A DNA stretch of 64,000 nucleotides from Candidatus Saccharimonadota bacterium (GTDB lineage Bacteria; Patescibacteriota; Saccharimonadia; Saccharimonadales; Saccharimonadaceae): positions 1 to 64,000 of the forward strand of contig DAIDKE010000001.1 in NCBI GenBank assembly GCA_027450165.1, written 5' to 3'. The number at the start of each line of letters is the position of its first letter. Position 1 is the first letter of the stretch. Both the position numbers and the translations under genes were made by a program. The notes beneath the pieces were generated by a model, which saw only the letters and a list, made by a program, of their open reading frames with translations, was not told the origin of the DNA and did not search any database. Below, piece by piece: positions 14,757-23,474 of the stretch.

Positions 14757-15320
14757 TCATCCCCGAATGAAGATATGGATGATGCTGGGCTCAGTATTGC
14801 CAGCCAGGGCATCGACACGGTGTCTGGCCGATCCCAGTGTCGATCGAACCATCATGGCGACCGCCCGGAGCGCTTGTTCCGCACCGAGACGCTGCTCGTC
14901 GGTCAGTTGGGCCCCCGTGCTGAACTTCAGCCAGTTCGCGGCGCCGTTGACAGTACTGTCGAGCAGATTTCGAATGGAATCTAGCGCCGCCAAAACTTCG
15001 CCGGCGCGAACCCATGTCACCTGGTCACACAGTTGTCCGTGTTGATCAAACCTCAGCTCCTGCCTCGTCTTGAGACTAAGGTCGACGACAGTGTTGTGCG
15101 CCATCTCGGCAACCCTGGCGAAGCTGTTGTTGAGTTGGCCCACTAGCATTGAGCGGAGCTTGTCGTAGTAGCGAACCGTCGTGTGGTTCAGAACCAGCTC
15201 ACCGAAGATGGGCTCCGCCGACTGACCGCCGCTTGCTTCCCGCCGAAAATGCTTGTCAACCGCAGTAAATATGCGGAGGGCTTCAACGGCAGGAATGAGC
15301 GCCCAATTGCCTCCGGGCAT
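14757..15320 (-). CDS. Unknown protein of a lone G+C-rich cassette
   Basis: A 187-residue soluble, mainly helical protein I do not recognise. It has no signal peptide. It contains HTTVRYYDKLRSMLVGQLNNSFARVAEMAHNTVVDL-like amphipathic helices and a long helical C-terminal half, suggesting a helical bundle. A GGAGG ribosome site precedes the ATG, and a consensus-spaced promoter lies upstream. G+C content and codon use differ sharply from both flanking operons. With its own promoter, long hairpin and terminator it is a self-contained transcription unit. Confidence 0.65.
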   Translation of the reverse strand: MPGGNWALIPAVEALRIFTAVDKHFRREASGGQSAEPIFGELVLNHTTVRYYDKLRSMLVGQLNNSFARVAEMAHNTVVDLSLKTRQELRFDQHGQLCDQVTWVRAGEVLAALDSIRNLLDSTVNGAANWLKFSTGAQLTDEQRLGAEQALRAVAMMVRSTLGSARHRVDALAGNTEPSIIHIFIRG

Positions 15321-15385
15321 TTTCCCTCCAGTGATCGTTGGGGTTCGGACCTAGGCTCTCATTATCACCTCAGTATCCGCACGCT

Positions 15386-15414
15386 ATCGTACAACTTCTG
15401 TGCGCTTCGGTCAA
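15386..15414 (-). promoter_or_regulatory. Promoter of the lone G+C-rich cassette
   Basis: On the minus strand TTGACC (15409-15414), exactly 17 bases, TACGAT (15386-15391). It begins 5 bases before the stop codon of the adjacent RnfD/FNR gene. Confidence 0.75.
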
Positions 15415-15418
15415 TCTT

Positions 15419-16933
15419 CTATATGTAGCCCGGGAAGTAGTCAACTTTGATTTTATGCCTTTTAGCACCACTGTGCTTCAAGGCCGTCTTCACAGCCTGA
15501 ACCATCACGTGACTGCCCGATATATAGAACGAGCGCTTGGCGGCATCTGGCACGATCGCGCTAATTGCCGCGGCATCGACATAGCCAGCCCGGCTTGTCG
15601 CATCCAGCGGTGCAGTTGGCTTGGCATAGACATAGATAACTTTTGCACCCAGCTGCGTCCTGGCCTGCTCAAAAATTTCACGATAAGCAATGTCGTCGGC
15701 ACTATCGGCGGCGTAAATTAACGTAATATCACGCTTCTCGTTTTTATCAATCAAGTACTTAATCATACTGCGAAAAGGCGTCACTCCAATGCCACCGGCA
15801 ATGAAAACCAATTTCTTGGACTTGTTGCGCGGCAGCGTAAAGTCGCCCACTACATGCGCCGCGACAACTTGATCGTCGCTCGTCATATTGAGCATTACCT
15901 GTTTGTAGGTGCTGCTTGGATTATAGAATTTAATCCCCAGCCGAACGTCCGACTCAGTCGGCGACGAAGCTAGCGTAAAGTAGCGCCGAATGCCGCGTGC
16001 GTCGGCATGAGTGTGGGGTAAAGTCCATTCCATGTATTGTCCCGGTTTGTAATTTAGCGGCCGGTCAGACGTAAAAACAAAATCGGCCGTATTGATAGCA
16101 ATTCGTTTGCGCTCGACAAGAACTGGAAAAATTCGCACCCGACGATCAATCACAAACGTCAGTAAGTTACCGATTACCAGCGCCAATTCGGGCGAAGTAT
16201 AAAAACTGCCGATATGAACTTGCGGCGCCGCCAAAAAACCAACCAAGGCACCGTAAACCAGCTGCTTGCCGCGCGTACCTGGCGAAGTTAAAGGCTCGGT
16301 CAGCATGACAAATCCCAAGAAAAAGGCCGCCGATGTCAAAACAGCTTCTTGCAGGCTGCGCATCGGATTCGACGGCGACAGCAAGACTGCCGACAACAAT
16401 GCAACCACCAAATATACAGCAAACATCCATTCGCGGCGAATTTTACGAATCACCAGCAAACCACCAATTATTACTAGCGGCAATAAGCTTGCTGTACCAA
16501 CCCACCAACTAGCACTTTGCTGCGGTCCGAGCGCCGTCAAAACCAGCGCGACCGCCGCCGGGTTAAAGATGTGCATGTCGGCAAACGTCAGCAGATATTT
16601 TGATGCCATCGCCAGGCCTGAGGCTGCCAGCAAAAAGGTTATATCATACAGCCCAAGTTTTGGGGTGATAATTAGCGCCATAATCAGCGAGGTAATGATT
16701 GCGGATTCTTGGTTAGCCGGCACCTTAAAGATATAGGCAAAAATCGCATTGATCGAATAACTAGCGGCTAGCAAAATTGCCGTCGAAATAATTAAATCGA
16801 ATGGACTAAAATTCAGCGCGCCAAATAAACTCAGCACCAGCGCCAAGACCAACAGCCCGCCCAGGTAATAAATCAGCAGCCGGTACATCGTTGTTTTATT
16901 CAGAAAATCGTCGATCAGCTTAAGCATAGACAT
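15419..16933 (-). CDS. RnfD/NqrB-like membrane protein fused to flavin reductase
   Basis: A 504-residue fusion. The first 260 residues contain about eight to ten membrane helices resembling NqrB/RnfD/RnfE-type subunits (with NPAAVALVLTALG). The C-terminal 240 residues are a ferredoxin-NADP reductase-type domain: PGQYMEWTLPH, the FAD motif RRYFTLASSP, the NAD(P) motif FIAGGIGVTPFRSM and the end YISGSHVMVQAVKTAL. It should pass electrons from cytoplasmic NAD(P)H through FAD to a membrane flavin or quinone and on to the partner FMN protein. It overlaps apbE by 14 bases and is the last gene of a three-gene operon. Confidence 0.85.
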   Translation of the reverse strand: MSMLKLIDDFLNKTTMYRLLIYYLGGLLVLALVLSLFGALNFSPFDLIISTAILLAASYSINAIFAYIFKVPANQESAIITSLIMALIITPKLGLYDITFLLAASGLAMASKYLLTFADMHIFNPAAVALVLTALGPQQSASWWVGTASLLPLVIIGGLLVIRKIRREWMFAVYLVVALLSAVLLSPSNPMRSLQEAVLTSAAFFLGFVMLTEPLTSPGTRGKQLVYGALVGFLAAPQVHIGSFYTSPELALVIGNLLTFVIDRRVRIFPVLVERKRIAINTADFVFTSDRPLNYKPGQYMEWTLPHTHADARGIRRYFTLASSPTESDVRLGIKFYNPSSTYKQVMLNMTSDDQVVAAHVVGDFTLPRNKSKKLVFIAGGIGVTPFRSMIKYLIDKNEKRDITLIYAADSADDIAYREIFEQARTQLGAKVIYVYAKPTAPLDATSRAGYVDAAAISAIVPDAAKRSFYISGSHVMVQAVKTALKHSGAKRHKIKVDYFPGYI

Positions 16934-17651
16934 ACTCCGTAAAATTGTTTGTTAAGGTCGCCATTCCCTGGTCGTCAATCATATAACCTTCCAGATTTTT
17001 AGTTTTATCAATAAATTCAATGCCCGCCCGGCCCATGGCAAACGCCGCCGTCGCAAATCGATCGGCCTCGTAAACGTTTGGCCCAACGACCGTCAAGCTA
17101 CGCACGCCCGACAGTTTACCGCCATGCGGATCATAAATATGTTGACCTCTAATGTAATCGCCAGAAGTCGCTATACCCTCGCCACTCAACTGCAGACTTT
17201 TAACGATTTCGTTGATATTAAATGGGTTACGAATACCGACACGCCACTTTTCGCCCTTGGCATTATGACCATGTGTCTGAATGTCACCACCAGCTTCAAT
17301 ATAAAAATCATTGACACCGGCATCGAGCAATTTTTGACTAGCCCGCCAAATCGACCAGCCCTTAACCACACCCGAAGGATCCAGTCTGCCATTGTGCTCA
17401 ATATTAAAATAGTCATCGGTTTGCCGCTTGGTTTGTTCGGCCAGTTCCATGATCTCACGCATTTCCGGGCTCCATTTTTCGGGCGTCAGACCACGATTGA
17501 TCTGACTAATTTCGCTGTCGTCTTTGTAGGTGCTAAATCGTGCGTCAACTGATCGAAAATAGTCAAATACCATTTTCATCAGCTGCTGATCATCAGCGCC
17601 TACAACCTCGACCGTTATCGGCATGCCCATAATTAATTTGGTTTGTTTCAT
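16920..17651 (-). CDS. apbE: FAD:protein FMN transferase
   Basis: ApbE family, 243 residues, somewhat short for the family. Visible features are MGMPITVEVVG, FDYFRSVDARFSTYKDDSEISQIN, LDPSGVVKGWSI, EAGGDIQTHG and the C-terminal ADRFATAAFAMGRAGIEF. It covalently attaches FMN through a phosphoester to a Thr or Ser in an S-G-A-T motif. The next upstream gene encodes exactly such a target. There is no signal peptide, so the transfer may take place on the inner side or the protein may be exported another way. Overlap of 4 bases with the FMN-binding gene shows tight coupling. Confidence 0.93.
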   Translation of the reverse strand: MKQTKLIMGMPITVEVVGADDQQLMKMVFDYFRSVDARFSTYKDDSEISQINRGLTPEKWSPEMREIMELAEQTKRQTDDYFNIEHNGRLDPSGVVKGWSIWRASQKLLDAGVNDFYIEAGGDIQTHGHNAKGEKWRVGIRNPFNINEIVKSLQLSGEGIATSGDYIRGQHIYDPHGGKLSGVRSLTVVGPNVYEADRFATAAFAMGRAGIEFIDKTKNLEGYMIDDQGMATLTNNFTEYVYA

Positions 17652-18142
17652 GAAGCTTGCGAAAGTGCGCTAGTTAATGATTGGATAAATGCTTGGCTAG
17701 TAAAGGTTGCGCCGCTAACAATGTCGACATTGGCATTTTGCGCCTTAATCGCCTCTTGCTTTAAGTATGGCATAGCCTGCTGGTTAATGTAGACCGACTC
17801 GGAGTGGGTGTTTGGATATTGCAGGAATGTAACGTCGGTAATTTTGCCGCCGCTGATCGAAGCCTGAACCTGAACGCTACCGTAATAGGCGTCGGCTACC
17901 GTACCGGTATAGCTACCGTCTTTATACTGTCCGTTTGACATGCCCATATTACTGCCCGACGACATATTGCTTGGTGGCGTACCCGAACCACTGGTCGTGG
18001 TACTGTTGGCATTAGACGTCGCTGATGAATTATTCGTCGTCAGCGATTGTGGCGCGCTTAATTGTGGCCGTTCGTGTCGAATAGCCACACTATAAATAAC
18101 TAATGCGCCAAGGACCAATAGACCGATAATTGCTTTTTTCAT
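17648..18142 (-). CDS. Membrane-anchored FMN-binding domain protein
   Basis: A 164-residue protein. An N-terminal membrane helix (about 4-21) and a Ser/Thr/Asn/Gly-rich linker (35-75) lead to an FMN-binding domain (about 76-164) with YKDGSYTGTVADAYYGSVQV and, near the end, DIVSGATFTSQAF. The Thr of SGAT (about residue 146) is the expected site of covalent FMN attachment by ApbE. This places a flavin on the outer face, similar in plan to RnfG/NqrC or the Listeria lipoprotein PplA. TACAAT lies seven bases before the ATG on the minus strand. First gene of the operon. Confidence 0.88.
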   Translation of the reverse strand: MKKAIIGLLVLGALVIYSVAIRHERPQLSAPQSLTTNNSSATSNANSTTTSGSGTPPSNMSSGSNMGMSNGQYKDGSYTGTVADAYYGSVQVQASISGGKITDVTFLQYPNTHSESVYINQQAMPYLKQEAIKAQNANVDIVSGATFTSQAFIQSLTSALSQAS

Positions 18143-18199
18143 ACTTGTGATTGTATATTAAAAACCTGTATTTTTGCTTGGAAAAGGTTGAAAATAAGT

Positions 18200-18221
18200 A
18201 TAAAAATGTGACTTTTGTCAC
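18200..18221 (-). terminator. Terminator of the solute-binding protein gene
   Basis: GTGAC/GTCAC (18208-18212 with 18217-18221) with a 4-base loop. On the minus strand it is followed by ATTTTTAT. The stem is short. Confidence 0.5.
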
Positions 18222-18228
18222 GCTTTGG

Positions 18229-20016
18229 TTAAGGGGTCGTAAAGACGGTTCGGCTACCAACCGACCAGTTCAAAACATCGGCATAACGATCTGTTGCGCT
18301 GATAAGCACGGATTTATCCGACAAGCCGTTGATATTTTTGTTAGCTACGTAATGAATCGTCGACTGATACAAACCGACCGCTGGGGCATCTTTGAGCCAT
18401 TGACCGGCAAATATCAGATACTTGGCGTTGCGAATGTCCGGCTCTAAGCGTGTTCGTGCCGTACCAAGGGCGTCATCGCTAATTGGATTAGAATAGTTTG
18501 AAAAGTTCGAGCCATTTGGAGTCGCCTGCGATGAATGCCAATAAGCATAGACATCGGGGTCAGAGCCGATGTTCATCGAGCTCAGCAGTACATCGAAGTT
18601 GCGCGGCTGCAAGATATTCTGAGATACATTTTGGTTTGGATCGGCCGGATTAACGATATTGGTCGTCACCGCTACGCCTATCTGACGCCATTGTGAAGTC
18701 AGTTGCTCAAGCGCTCTTTCGATATCAGTATCCAGCGTAGCAACAACCGTCAAACGCAGCTGCTTGCCATCTTTCGTGCGAATTGCCCCATCCAGCTTCC
18801 AGCCGTCTTTATCAAGCAGCTGCTTAGCCTGGTCTGGGTTATAAGCTGGCGCCGGCGGTAAATCGCCAGTTAGCTGGCCCTTAACAAACGGCAAGTAAAG
18901 CTCGGGCGCGTTATCGATAAGTTTACGGATCGGTTTAGTATCGGTGCCGACCTGAAGCGCCTGACGAACCGCTTGATCCTTTAGAATCGGACTCTGAGTA
19001 TTAAACAAAGCGTAAACACCACTGTTAATCGGCTTGTTTTCAATGTTGTAGCGGCTGGCGTCAACCTGGCCAATTTGACTAGCCGGCAAGTCGACCGCCG
19101 CGTTCACCTCAGCCGTCGACAAAGCATGTAAAATCTGATCGGTCGTACTATAAACATTTAGCTGGAACCGGTCAATCTTAGCCAAGCCGCCATAGTAATC
19201 GGTGTTGCGCAACATATGGATAATTTTTTTGTTACCACCGACATCTTGTAGCAGGCGAAAAACAAACGGACCGCTACCCACCGGCGCACTACTAAAGCTG
19301 CTTTCGCGAATCGACTCAGGAGCGATTCCCTTTAAAATATGCTCTGGCACGATTGGAAATGTTAGCGCCTGTTTAAAGGCAGCGTAGACTGACGGCAAAG
19401 TGAATTTTACGGTTAGATCATCGACGGCCCGGACAGTAATGTTGCCCCAGCCGCTACCGTAAACTGAGTGAAAAGCCGGGTTCTTGAGTAGTCCGGCCGT
19501 AAACACCACGTCATCGGCTGTGACAAAATAACCATCACTCCACTTGGCATCAGGTCGCAGCTTAACCGTGTATGTAGTATGGGCATCATCAATTGTTACG
19601 CTGGTCGCCAGATCGTTATTAAGGTGACCGGTGTCATCCATTGTCAGTAAGCTTGAAAACATCAGCTTGGCGGCTGATTGCTCGGCGCTAGTGCGGGCCA
19701 GTAGCGGATTCAAGGTGTCGACAGGACCTAAAACGGCCTCGGCATAAGTTCCATAAGTGGCGGCGGTCGTCGTGCGATAGCCCGCTTGATACCAAATGAA
19801 CTGCAGGCCAGCCGCGCCAATCAAAACACCCATAGCAATAACCCATAGTACAATCTGCTGACGGGCATCGCGGACGTTTGACCAACGACGAATCACAAAG
19901 CGTCTGGCGTGCCGAACCGAGGCGGTCTGGGCGCGCTTGAAGCGGCGCGACAAAGCGCGACGCGAGAAACTTTCTTTCGGCAAGCGTTTAAAACCGCTCG
20001 GCTTAATATCTGCCAT
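18229..20016 (-). CDS. Family 5 extracellular solute-binding protein, membrane-anchored
   Basis: A 595-residue protein of the oligopeptide-binding (DppA/OppA, SBP_bac_5) family. It begins with a basic cytoplasmic stretch of about 55 residues rich in Arg, followed by one membrane helix (about 56-77) instead of a lipobox. The binding domain follows with GPVDTLNPLL, LRPDAKWSDGYFVTADDVVFT, APVGSGPFVF and INSGVYALFNTQSPILKDQAVRQAL. No permease or ATPase genes are adjacent; the next gene is secG. Probable role is capturing peptides outside the cell, though with no transporter genes in view this remains open. Confidence 0.85.
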   Translation of the reverse strand: MADIKPSGFKRLPKESFSRRALSRRFKRAQTASVRHARRFVIRRWSNVRDARQQIVLWVIAMGVLIGAAGLQFIWYQAGYRTTTAATYGTYAEAVLGPVDTLNPLLARTSAEQSAAKLMFSSLLTMDDTGHLNNDLATSVTIDDAHTTYTVKLRPDAKWSDGYFVTADDVVFTAGLLKNPAFHSVYGSGWGNITVRAVDDLTVKFTLPSVYAAFKQALTFPIVPEHILKGIAPESIRESSFSSAPVGSGPFVFRLLQDVGGNKKIIHMLRNTDYYGGLAKIDRFQLNVYSTTDQILHALSTAEVNAAVDLPASQIGQVDASRYNIENKPINSGVYALFNTQSPILKDQAVRQALQVGTDTKPIRKLIDNAPELYLPFVKGQLTGDLPPAPAYNPDQAKQLLDKDGWKLDGAIRTKDGKQLRLTVVATLDTDIERALEQLTSQWRQIGVAVTTNIVNPADPNQNVSQNILQPRNFDVLLSSMNIGSDPDVYAYWHSSQATPNGSNFSNYSNPISDDALGTARTRLEPDIRNAKYLIFAGQWLKDAPAVGLYQSTIHYVANKNINGLSDKSVLISATDRYADVLNWSVGSRTVFTTP

Positions 20017-20024
20017 AGTCTCCT

Positions 20025-20255
20025 TTAGATAATCGATGGTAGCAACAAACTAGCCAGAATCGACAATACGAAAATCATGGCCAGAACAATCGTGACTTCG
20101 AACAAATTCTTGTCGATACCGCGGCGAGTGGTGTATAGCTCACCCGAGCTACCAAAACCAGCACCAAGCGTGGCACCACGCTGCTGTAACAAGATAACAA
20201 TAACCATCAGAATGGCGGAAACAACGGTGATAATCTGCAAAATTGTATCTAACAT
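20025..20255 (-). CDS. secG: Preprotein translocase subunit SecG
   Basis: A 76-residue protein with two membrane helices and the SecG signature between them (VIVILLQQRGATLGAGFGSSGELYTTRRGIDK). It assists SecYE in protein export. A ribosome site AAGGAG is 5 bases upstream. It is nine bases before the solute-binding protein gene on the same strand and probably co-transcribed with it. Confidence 0.92.
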   Translation of the reverse strand: MLDTILQIITVVSAILMVIVILLQQRGATLGAGFGSSGELYTTRRGIDKNLFEVTIVLAMIFVLSILASLLLPSII

Positions 20256-20269
20256 ATTTCTCCTTCGGC

Positions 20270-20635
20270 CTAACGCGAGTCCAGCGTCGCACTTACTACA
20301 TAGTTTAACAGACTTAAGATAATTCCGCTAAGAATCGAGTGGAAAAATGACATCGAAATGCCAGTGATGGCCAGCGATATATAGACCAAAAAGCCGTTAA
20401 CCACCAGCGTGAATAAACCAAGCGTAATCAAGATAGCCGGCAAAGACAAGATGATTAGCAATGGTTTTAAGACACTGTTGGCAATCGAAAAAATCAACCC
20501 CGCCAGCAAGAAGCCCGAGATACCAACGGTGACTTCGACGTTGTTCAAACCGGTACCAAGCAGCTGCACCGCTAGCCATAGGCCAAAGGCGTTTAATACC
20601 CACCGAAAGATAAGCAAACTAATTTTGCGTAGCAT
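20270..20635 (-). CDS. YvlD/phage holin 4-type membrane protein
   Basis: A 121-residue protein with four membrane helices in the pattern of the PF04020 family: LLIFRWVLNAFGLWLAVQLLG, GFLLAGLIFSIANSVLKPLLIILSLPAILITLGLFTLVVNG and a final helix pair. Family members are widespread membrane proteins of unclear role, not proven holins. TATAAT lies 12 bases before the ATG. Fourteen bases separate it from secG. Confidence 0.8.
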   Translation of the reverse strand: MLRKISLLIFRWVLNAFGLWLAVQLLGTGLNNVEVTVGISGFLLAGLIFSIANSVLKPLLIILSLPAILITLGLFTLVVNGFLVYISLAITGISMSFFHSILSGIILSLLNYVVSATLDSR

Positions 20636-20653
20636 AATACTGTAGATATTATA

Positions 20654-21853
20654 TCATAGGTCGGTCGATAAACTGATGCTAAGATTTTGGTGACCACTGT
20701 CGGTAATCAAAATATCGTCCTCAATCCGCACGCCAATTCCCTCTTCGGGTATGTAAATTCCCGGTTCAACCGTCAAAATCATACCGGGCTTAAGTTCGAG
20801 CGGCGCGCCTAGCGAGTCGTGAACATCCACACCCAGGCCATGACTAATAGCGTGCGGGAAGTAACGTCGATAGGTATCGTTGTCGGCTGGGTTATTTAAA
20901 AGATCTAGCTCGATTAACTTCTGTTTCATGATTTCGTCAACCGTTTCAGAGTACTCTTGTGGCGACAAGCCGGGTTTCAACAAAGAAATAATCTCTTTTT
21001 GAGCCACTTGAACGGCCGCGTGCACCTCTTGACTGCGCTTACTCGGCGAGCCGGTTGCGTAGGTGCGCGTGATATCCGCCGGGTAACCGTCGACTTTAGC
21101 ACCAATATCAATTAAAACCAGGCTATTTTTACGGACCGGCATTGAGTTGCTGCTGTAGTGCAGAGTCACGGCGTTGGCGCCAGCCGCTACAATCGGGTCG
21201 TAAGCATGATTAGCGCCAGCCCGACGAAAAGCCCCTGTAAATTCGGCTTCAATTTCGTACTCAAATTTAAAGTCATCAAAGCGCTGTTTAACTTCGACAA
21301 AAGTTTTATTGGTCAATTTTATAGCGCGTTTTATTGCCTGAATCTCTTCGGGTTTTTTAATTGCCCGCTGGCGCGCCAACTCTGCCCTAACGTCTTGAAC
21401 TTCGTTAAAAATGCGATCAAGCTGACGCCATAATTCTTTTGGCGCTGGATTAATCGCAAAGTCGTAGTATTTGGCATAAGGATCGTCGCCCAGGCTATAC
21501 ACCAAACTGTGCTGGTGTGCCAAATCGCGCAGTAACTTATTGGCGTCGTCGTACTTCAAGACTTCGTCGGCGCCACTAATTTTTATAGCATCTTCGGCCG
21601 ACAGACTGCCGTTGAATACTTCATGCGAATCATCGACCTCTGGCATAATCAGCCAAGTTTTGTGACTATCGATAATCACCCGCCAGTCAGGCGCCTCAAT
21701 ACCGGTCAGATACCAAAAGTTGGCTTCTTGTTCAAACTTATGCGCTTCGTCAAGCGTGCGCTGCATTTTGGTGTAAGCGCCAAGTACGTACAATCCGCCC
21801 TTTTTGACTAGTTGTTTTCGATTATCTTTAAAAAAAGTCGCAGGAAGTGTCAT
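20654..21853 (-). CDS. pepP: Xaa-Pro aminopeptidase (M24)
   Basis: A 399-residue aminopeptidase P homologue that removes N-terminal residues preceding proline. The N-terminal creatinase-like domain (LVKKGGLYVLGAYTKMQRTLD...) is followed by the pita-bread catalytic domain. Metal ligands are visible in LIDIGAKVDGYPADITRTYATG (two Asp), HAISHGLGVDVHD (His), LTVEPGIYIPE (Glu) and VRIEDDIL (Glu). No signal peptide. It may recycle peptides taken from the surroundings. Confidence 0.93.
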   Translation of the reverse strand: MTLPATFFKDNRKQLVKKGGLYVLGAYTKMQRTLDEAHKFEQEANFWYLTGIEAPDWRVIIDSHKTWLIMPEVDDSHEVFNGSLSAEDAIKISGADEVLKYDDANKLLRDLAHQHSLVYSLGDDPYAKYYDFAINPAPKELWRQLDRIFNEVQDVRAELARQRAIKKPEEIQAIKRAIKLTNKTFVEVKQRFDDFKFEYEIEAEFTGAFRRAGANHAYDPIVAAGANAVTLHYSSNSMPVRKNSLVLIDIGAKVDGYPADITRTYATGSPSKRSQEVHAAVQVAQKEIISLLKPGLSPQEYSETVDEIMKQKLIELDLLNNPADNDTYRRYFPHAISHGLGVDVHDSLGAPLELKPGMILTVEPGIYIPEEGIGVRIEDDILITDSGHQNLSISLSTDL

Positions 21854-21873
21854 ATGAATTTATTATACAAACT

Positions 21874-23421
21874 TTAAAGATACTGGCGAATAATTGCCGC
21901 TGTTTTTTGGCCAACAATGCTCGCCAATTGCACCTCATCAGCGGTTTTGACGCCGCGCAGGCTACCAAAAGCCCGAATTAATTTGCGCCGCGTGGCCGGG
22001 CCAACACCCGGTATATCCTCTAGACTGCTAGCGGTCTGCTTTTGTTTGGCCAGTACGCTATGATAACTAATTGCAAAACGGTGCGACTCATCACGTACCC
22101 GCTGAAACAACTTAACAATATCCGAATAACGATTATATTGTGGCGCCCCGCGTAGATTTTTAGAGTGCGATGAGGCGTTGAGCTGGCCGGGGTGTAAGTT
22201 AACAACACAAAAGTCACCATCTAGCTTGACCGTGATTTCATTGCTTGGTTGCTGACGAATCTGCTCTAGCCGCGCGATGTCGATATTTGAGCGGCTTCGA
22301 TGAATTAATATTTCCTCTTCGCGTTTGGCAATACTAATAATTGGAATCTTAACCTGCTGCTCTTCGGCCGCCTGAATGGCCGCATCAAGCTGCGGCTTAC
22401 CGCCGTCAATCAAAATCAAGTCCGGCTTGCCCCAGGCCGTCAAATTCTTTTCGCTTAAACGCCGGAACAAAGTTTCATGCATATTATAAGTATCATTATT
22501 GTGCTCAATCCAGGTTTTAAATTTGCGGTAATTTGCCCGGTCGCTAGCGCCGTTGGTAAAAACAACCATACTGGCCACGACGTTCGTGCCGCTCATGTGA
22601 CTTATATCATAACCTTCAATGCGCGCTGGCGGCTTGGCTAGCTTCAGCAGGTCCGTCAAGTCGCTTAGCGCTCGGTCTTTGCTGATGTCCATGAATTCCT
22701 TGTCACCGAACATAATGCGCCGCTGCAATTCACGCAGATCGTTCAAACGATTACGCAAAATTGCCGCGTTTTCAAAATCGTGCAATTTAGCCGCCAGCTG
22801 CATCTCGCGTTCAATATCCCGGGCAATACCTTTGCGGCCGCCGTCTGAATAACGAATTAACTGACGCAGATTAGCCTTGTAGTCGGCGCTGCTAGTGCCA
22901 GGTTTTGGACTTAAACCAATGTGCGCGTCAAGCTCGGCCCGGGCGCCCGGTTTTGGCGGTTTAGTGTAGTACGGAAAAATCTTGCGCAAATAACGCAGCG
23001 CTTTTTTAATCGCGAAACCATTGTAGTATGGCCCAAAATAATCGGCGCCATCGTCGGCCGGATTGCGCGTAAAGCTAACGTAAGGCCATTCACTTTTCAT
23101 ATCAATCCGCACAAACATTTGCGACTTGTCGTCGCGCAGCAAAATATTGAACCGTGGCATGTAGCGCTTGACCATTTCACTTTCAAGAAACAGCGCGTCA
23201 ATTTCGCTTTCCGTCTCGGTCCAATCGGTGTCATCGATCTCAGCCACCAAAGCCCGCGTTTTAACATCCATGTCGCGCTGACTTTGAAAATACTGTCGCA
23301 CGCGATTTTTTAGTACCGCCGCTTTGCCAACGTAAATAATCTCGCCGGTTTTCGATTTATGAAAATAAACACCCGGCGAGCGCGGCAGTGTTTTGAGTTT
23401 TGCTTCAAGTTTCGCGTTCAT
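21874..23421 (-). CDS. uvrC: Excinuclease ABC subunit C
   Basis: UvrC makes the two incisions in nucleotide-excision repair. The 515 residues are a little short but complete: N-terminal GIY-YIG nuclease (SPGVYFHKSKTGEIIYVGKA, then NRVRQYF), the UVR motif for UvrB contact (LHDFENAAILRNRLNDL), the RNase H-like C-terminal nuclease (EGYDISHMSGTNVVASMVVF, LILIDGGKPQLDAA) and HhH repeats (IPGVGPATRRKLIRAFGS). A TATACG box lies shortly before the ATG on the minus strand. uvrA and uvrD are elsewhere in the window; uvrB is not. Confidence 0.96.
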   Translation of the reverse strand: MNAKLEAKLKTLPRSPGVYFHKSKTGEIIYVGKAAVLKNRVRQYFQSQRDMDVKTRALVAEIDDTDWTETESEIDALFLESEMVKRYMPRFNILLRDDKSQMFVRIDMKSEWPYVSFTRNPADDGADYFGPYYNGFAIKKALRYLRKIFPYYTKPPKPGARAELDAHIGLSPKPGTSSADYKANLRQLIRYSDGGRKGIARDIEREMQLAAKLHDFENAAILRNRLNDLRELQRRIMFGDKEFMDISKDRALSDLTDLLKLAKPPARIEGYDISHMSGTNVVASMVVFTNGASDRANYRKFKTWIEHNNDTYNMHETLFRRLSEKNLTAWGKPDLILIDGGKPQLDAAIQAAEEQQVKIPIISIAKREEEILIHRSRSNIDIARLEQIRQQPSNEITVKLDGDFCVVNLHPGQLNASSHSKNLRGAPQYNRYSDIVKLFQRVRDESHRFAISYHSVLAKQKQTASSLEDIPGVGPATRRKLIRAFGSLRGVKTADEVQLASIVGQKTAAIIRQYL

Positions 23422-23426
23422 AATAA

Positions 23427-23455
23427 AGAGGTGACGTATAATTTACGCCGCCTCT
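23427..23455 (-). terminator. Hairpin between rplY and uvrC
   Basis: AGAGG/CCTCT outer stem with CGTA/TACG inside. On the minus strand TTTATT follows, so it may end rplY transcription. The uvrC -10-like box lies within it. Confidence 0.5.
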
Positions 23456-23474
23456 AATTATACTACTGTTAAGC

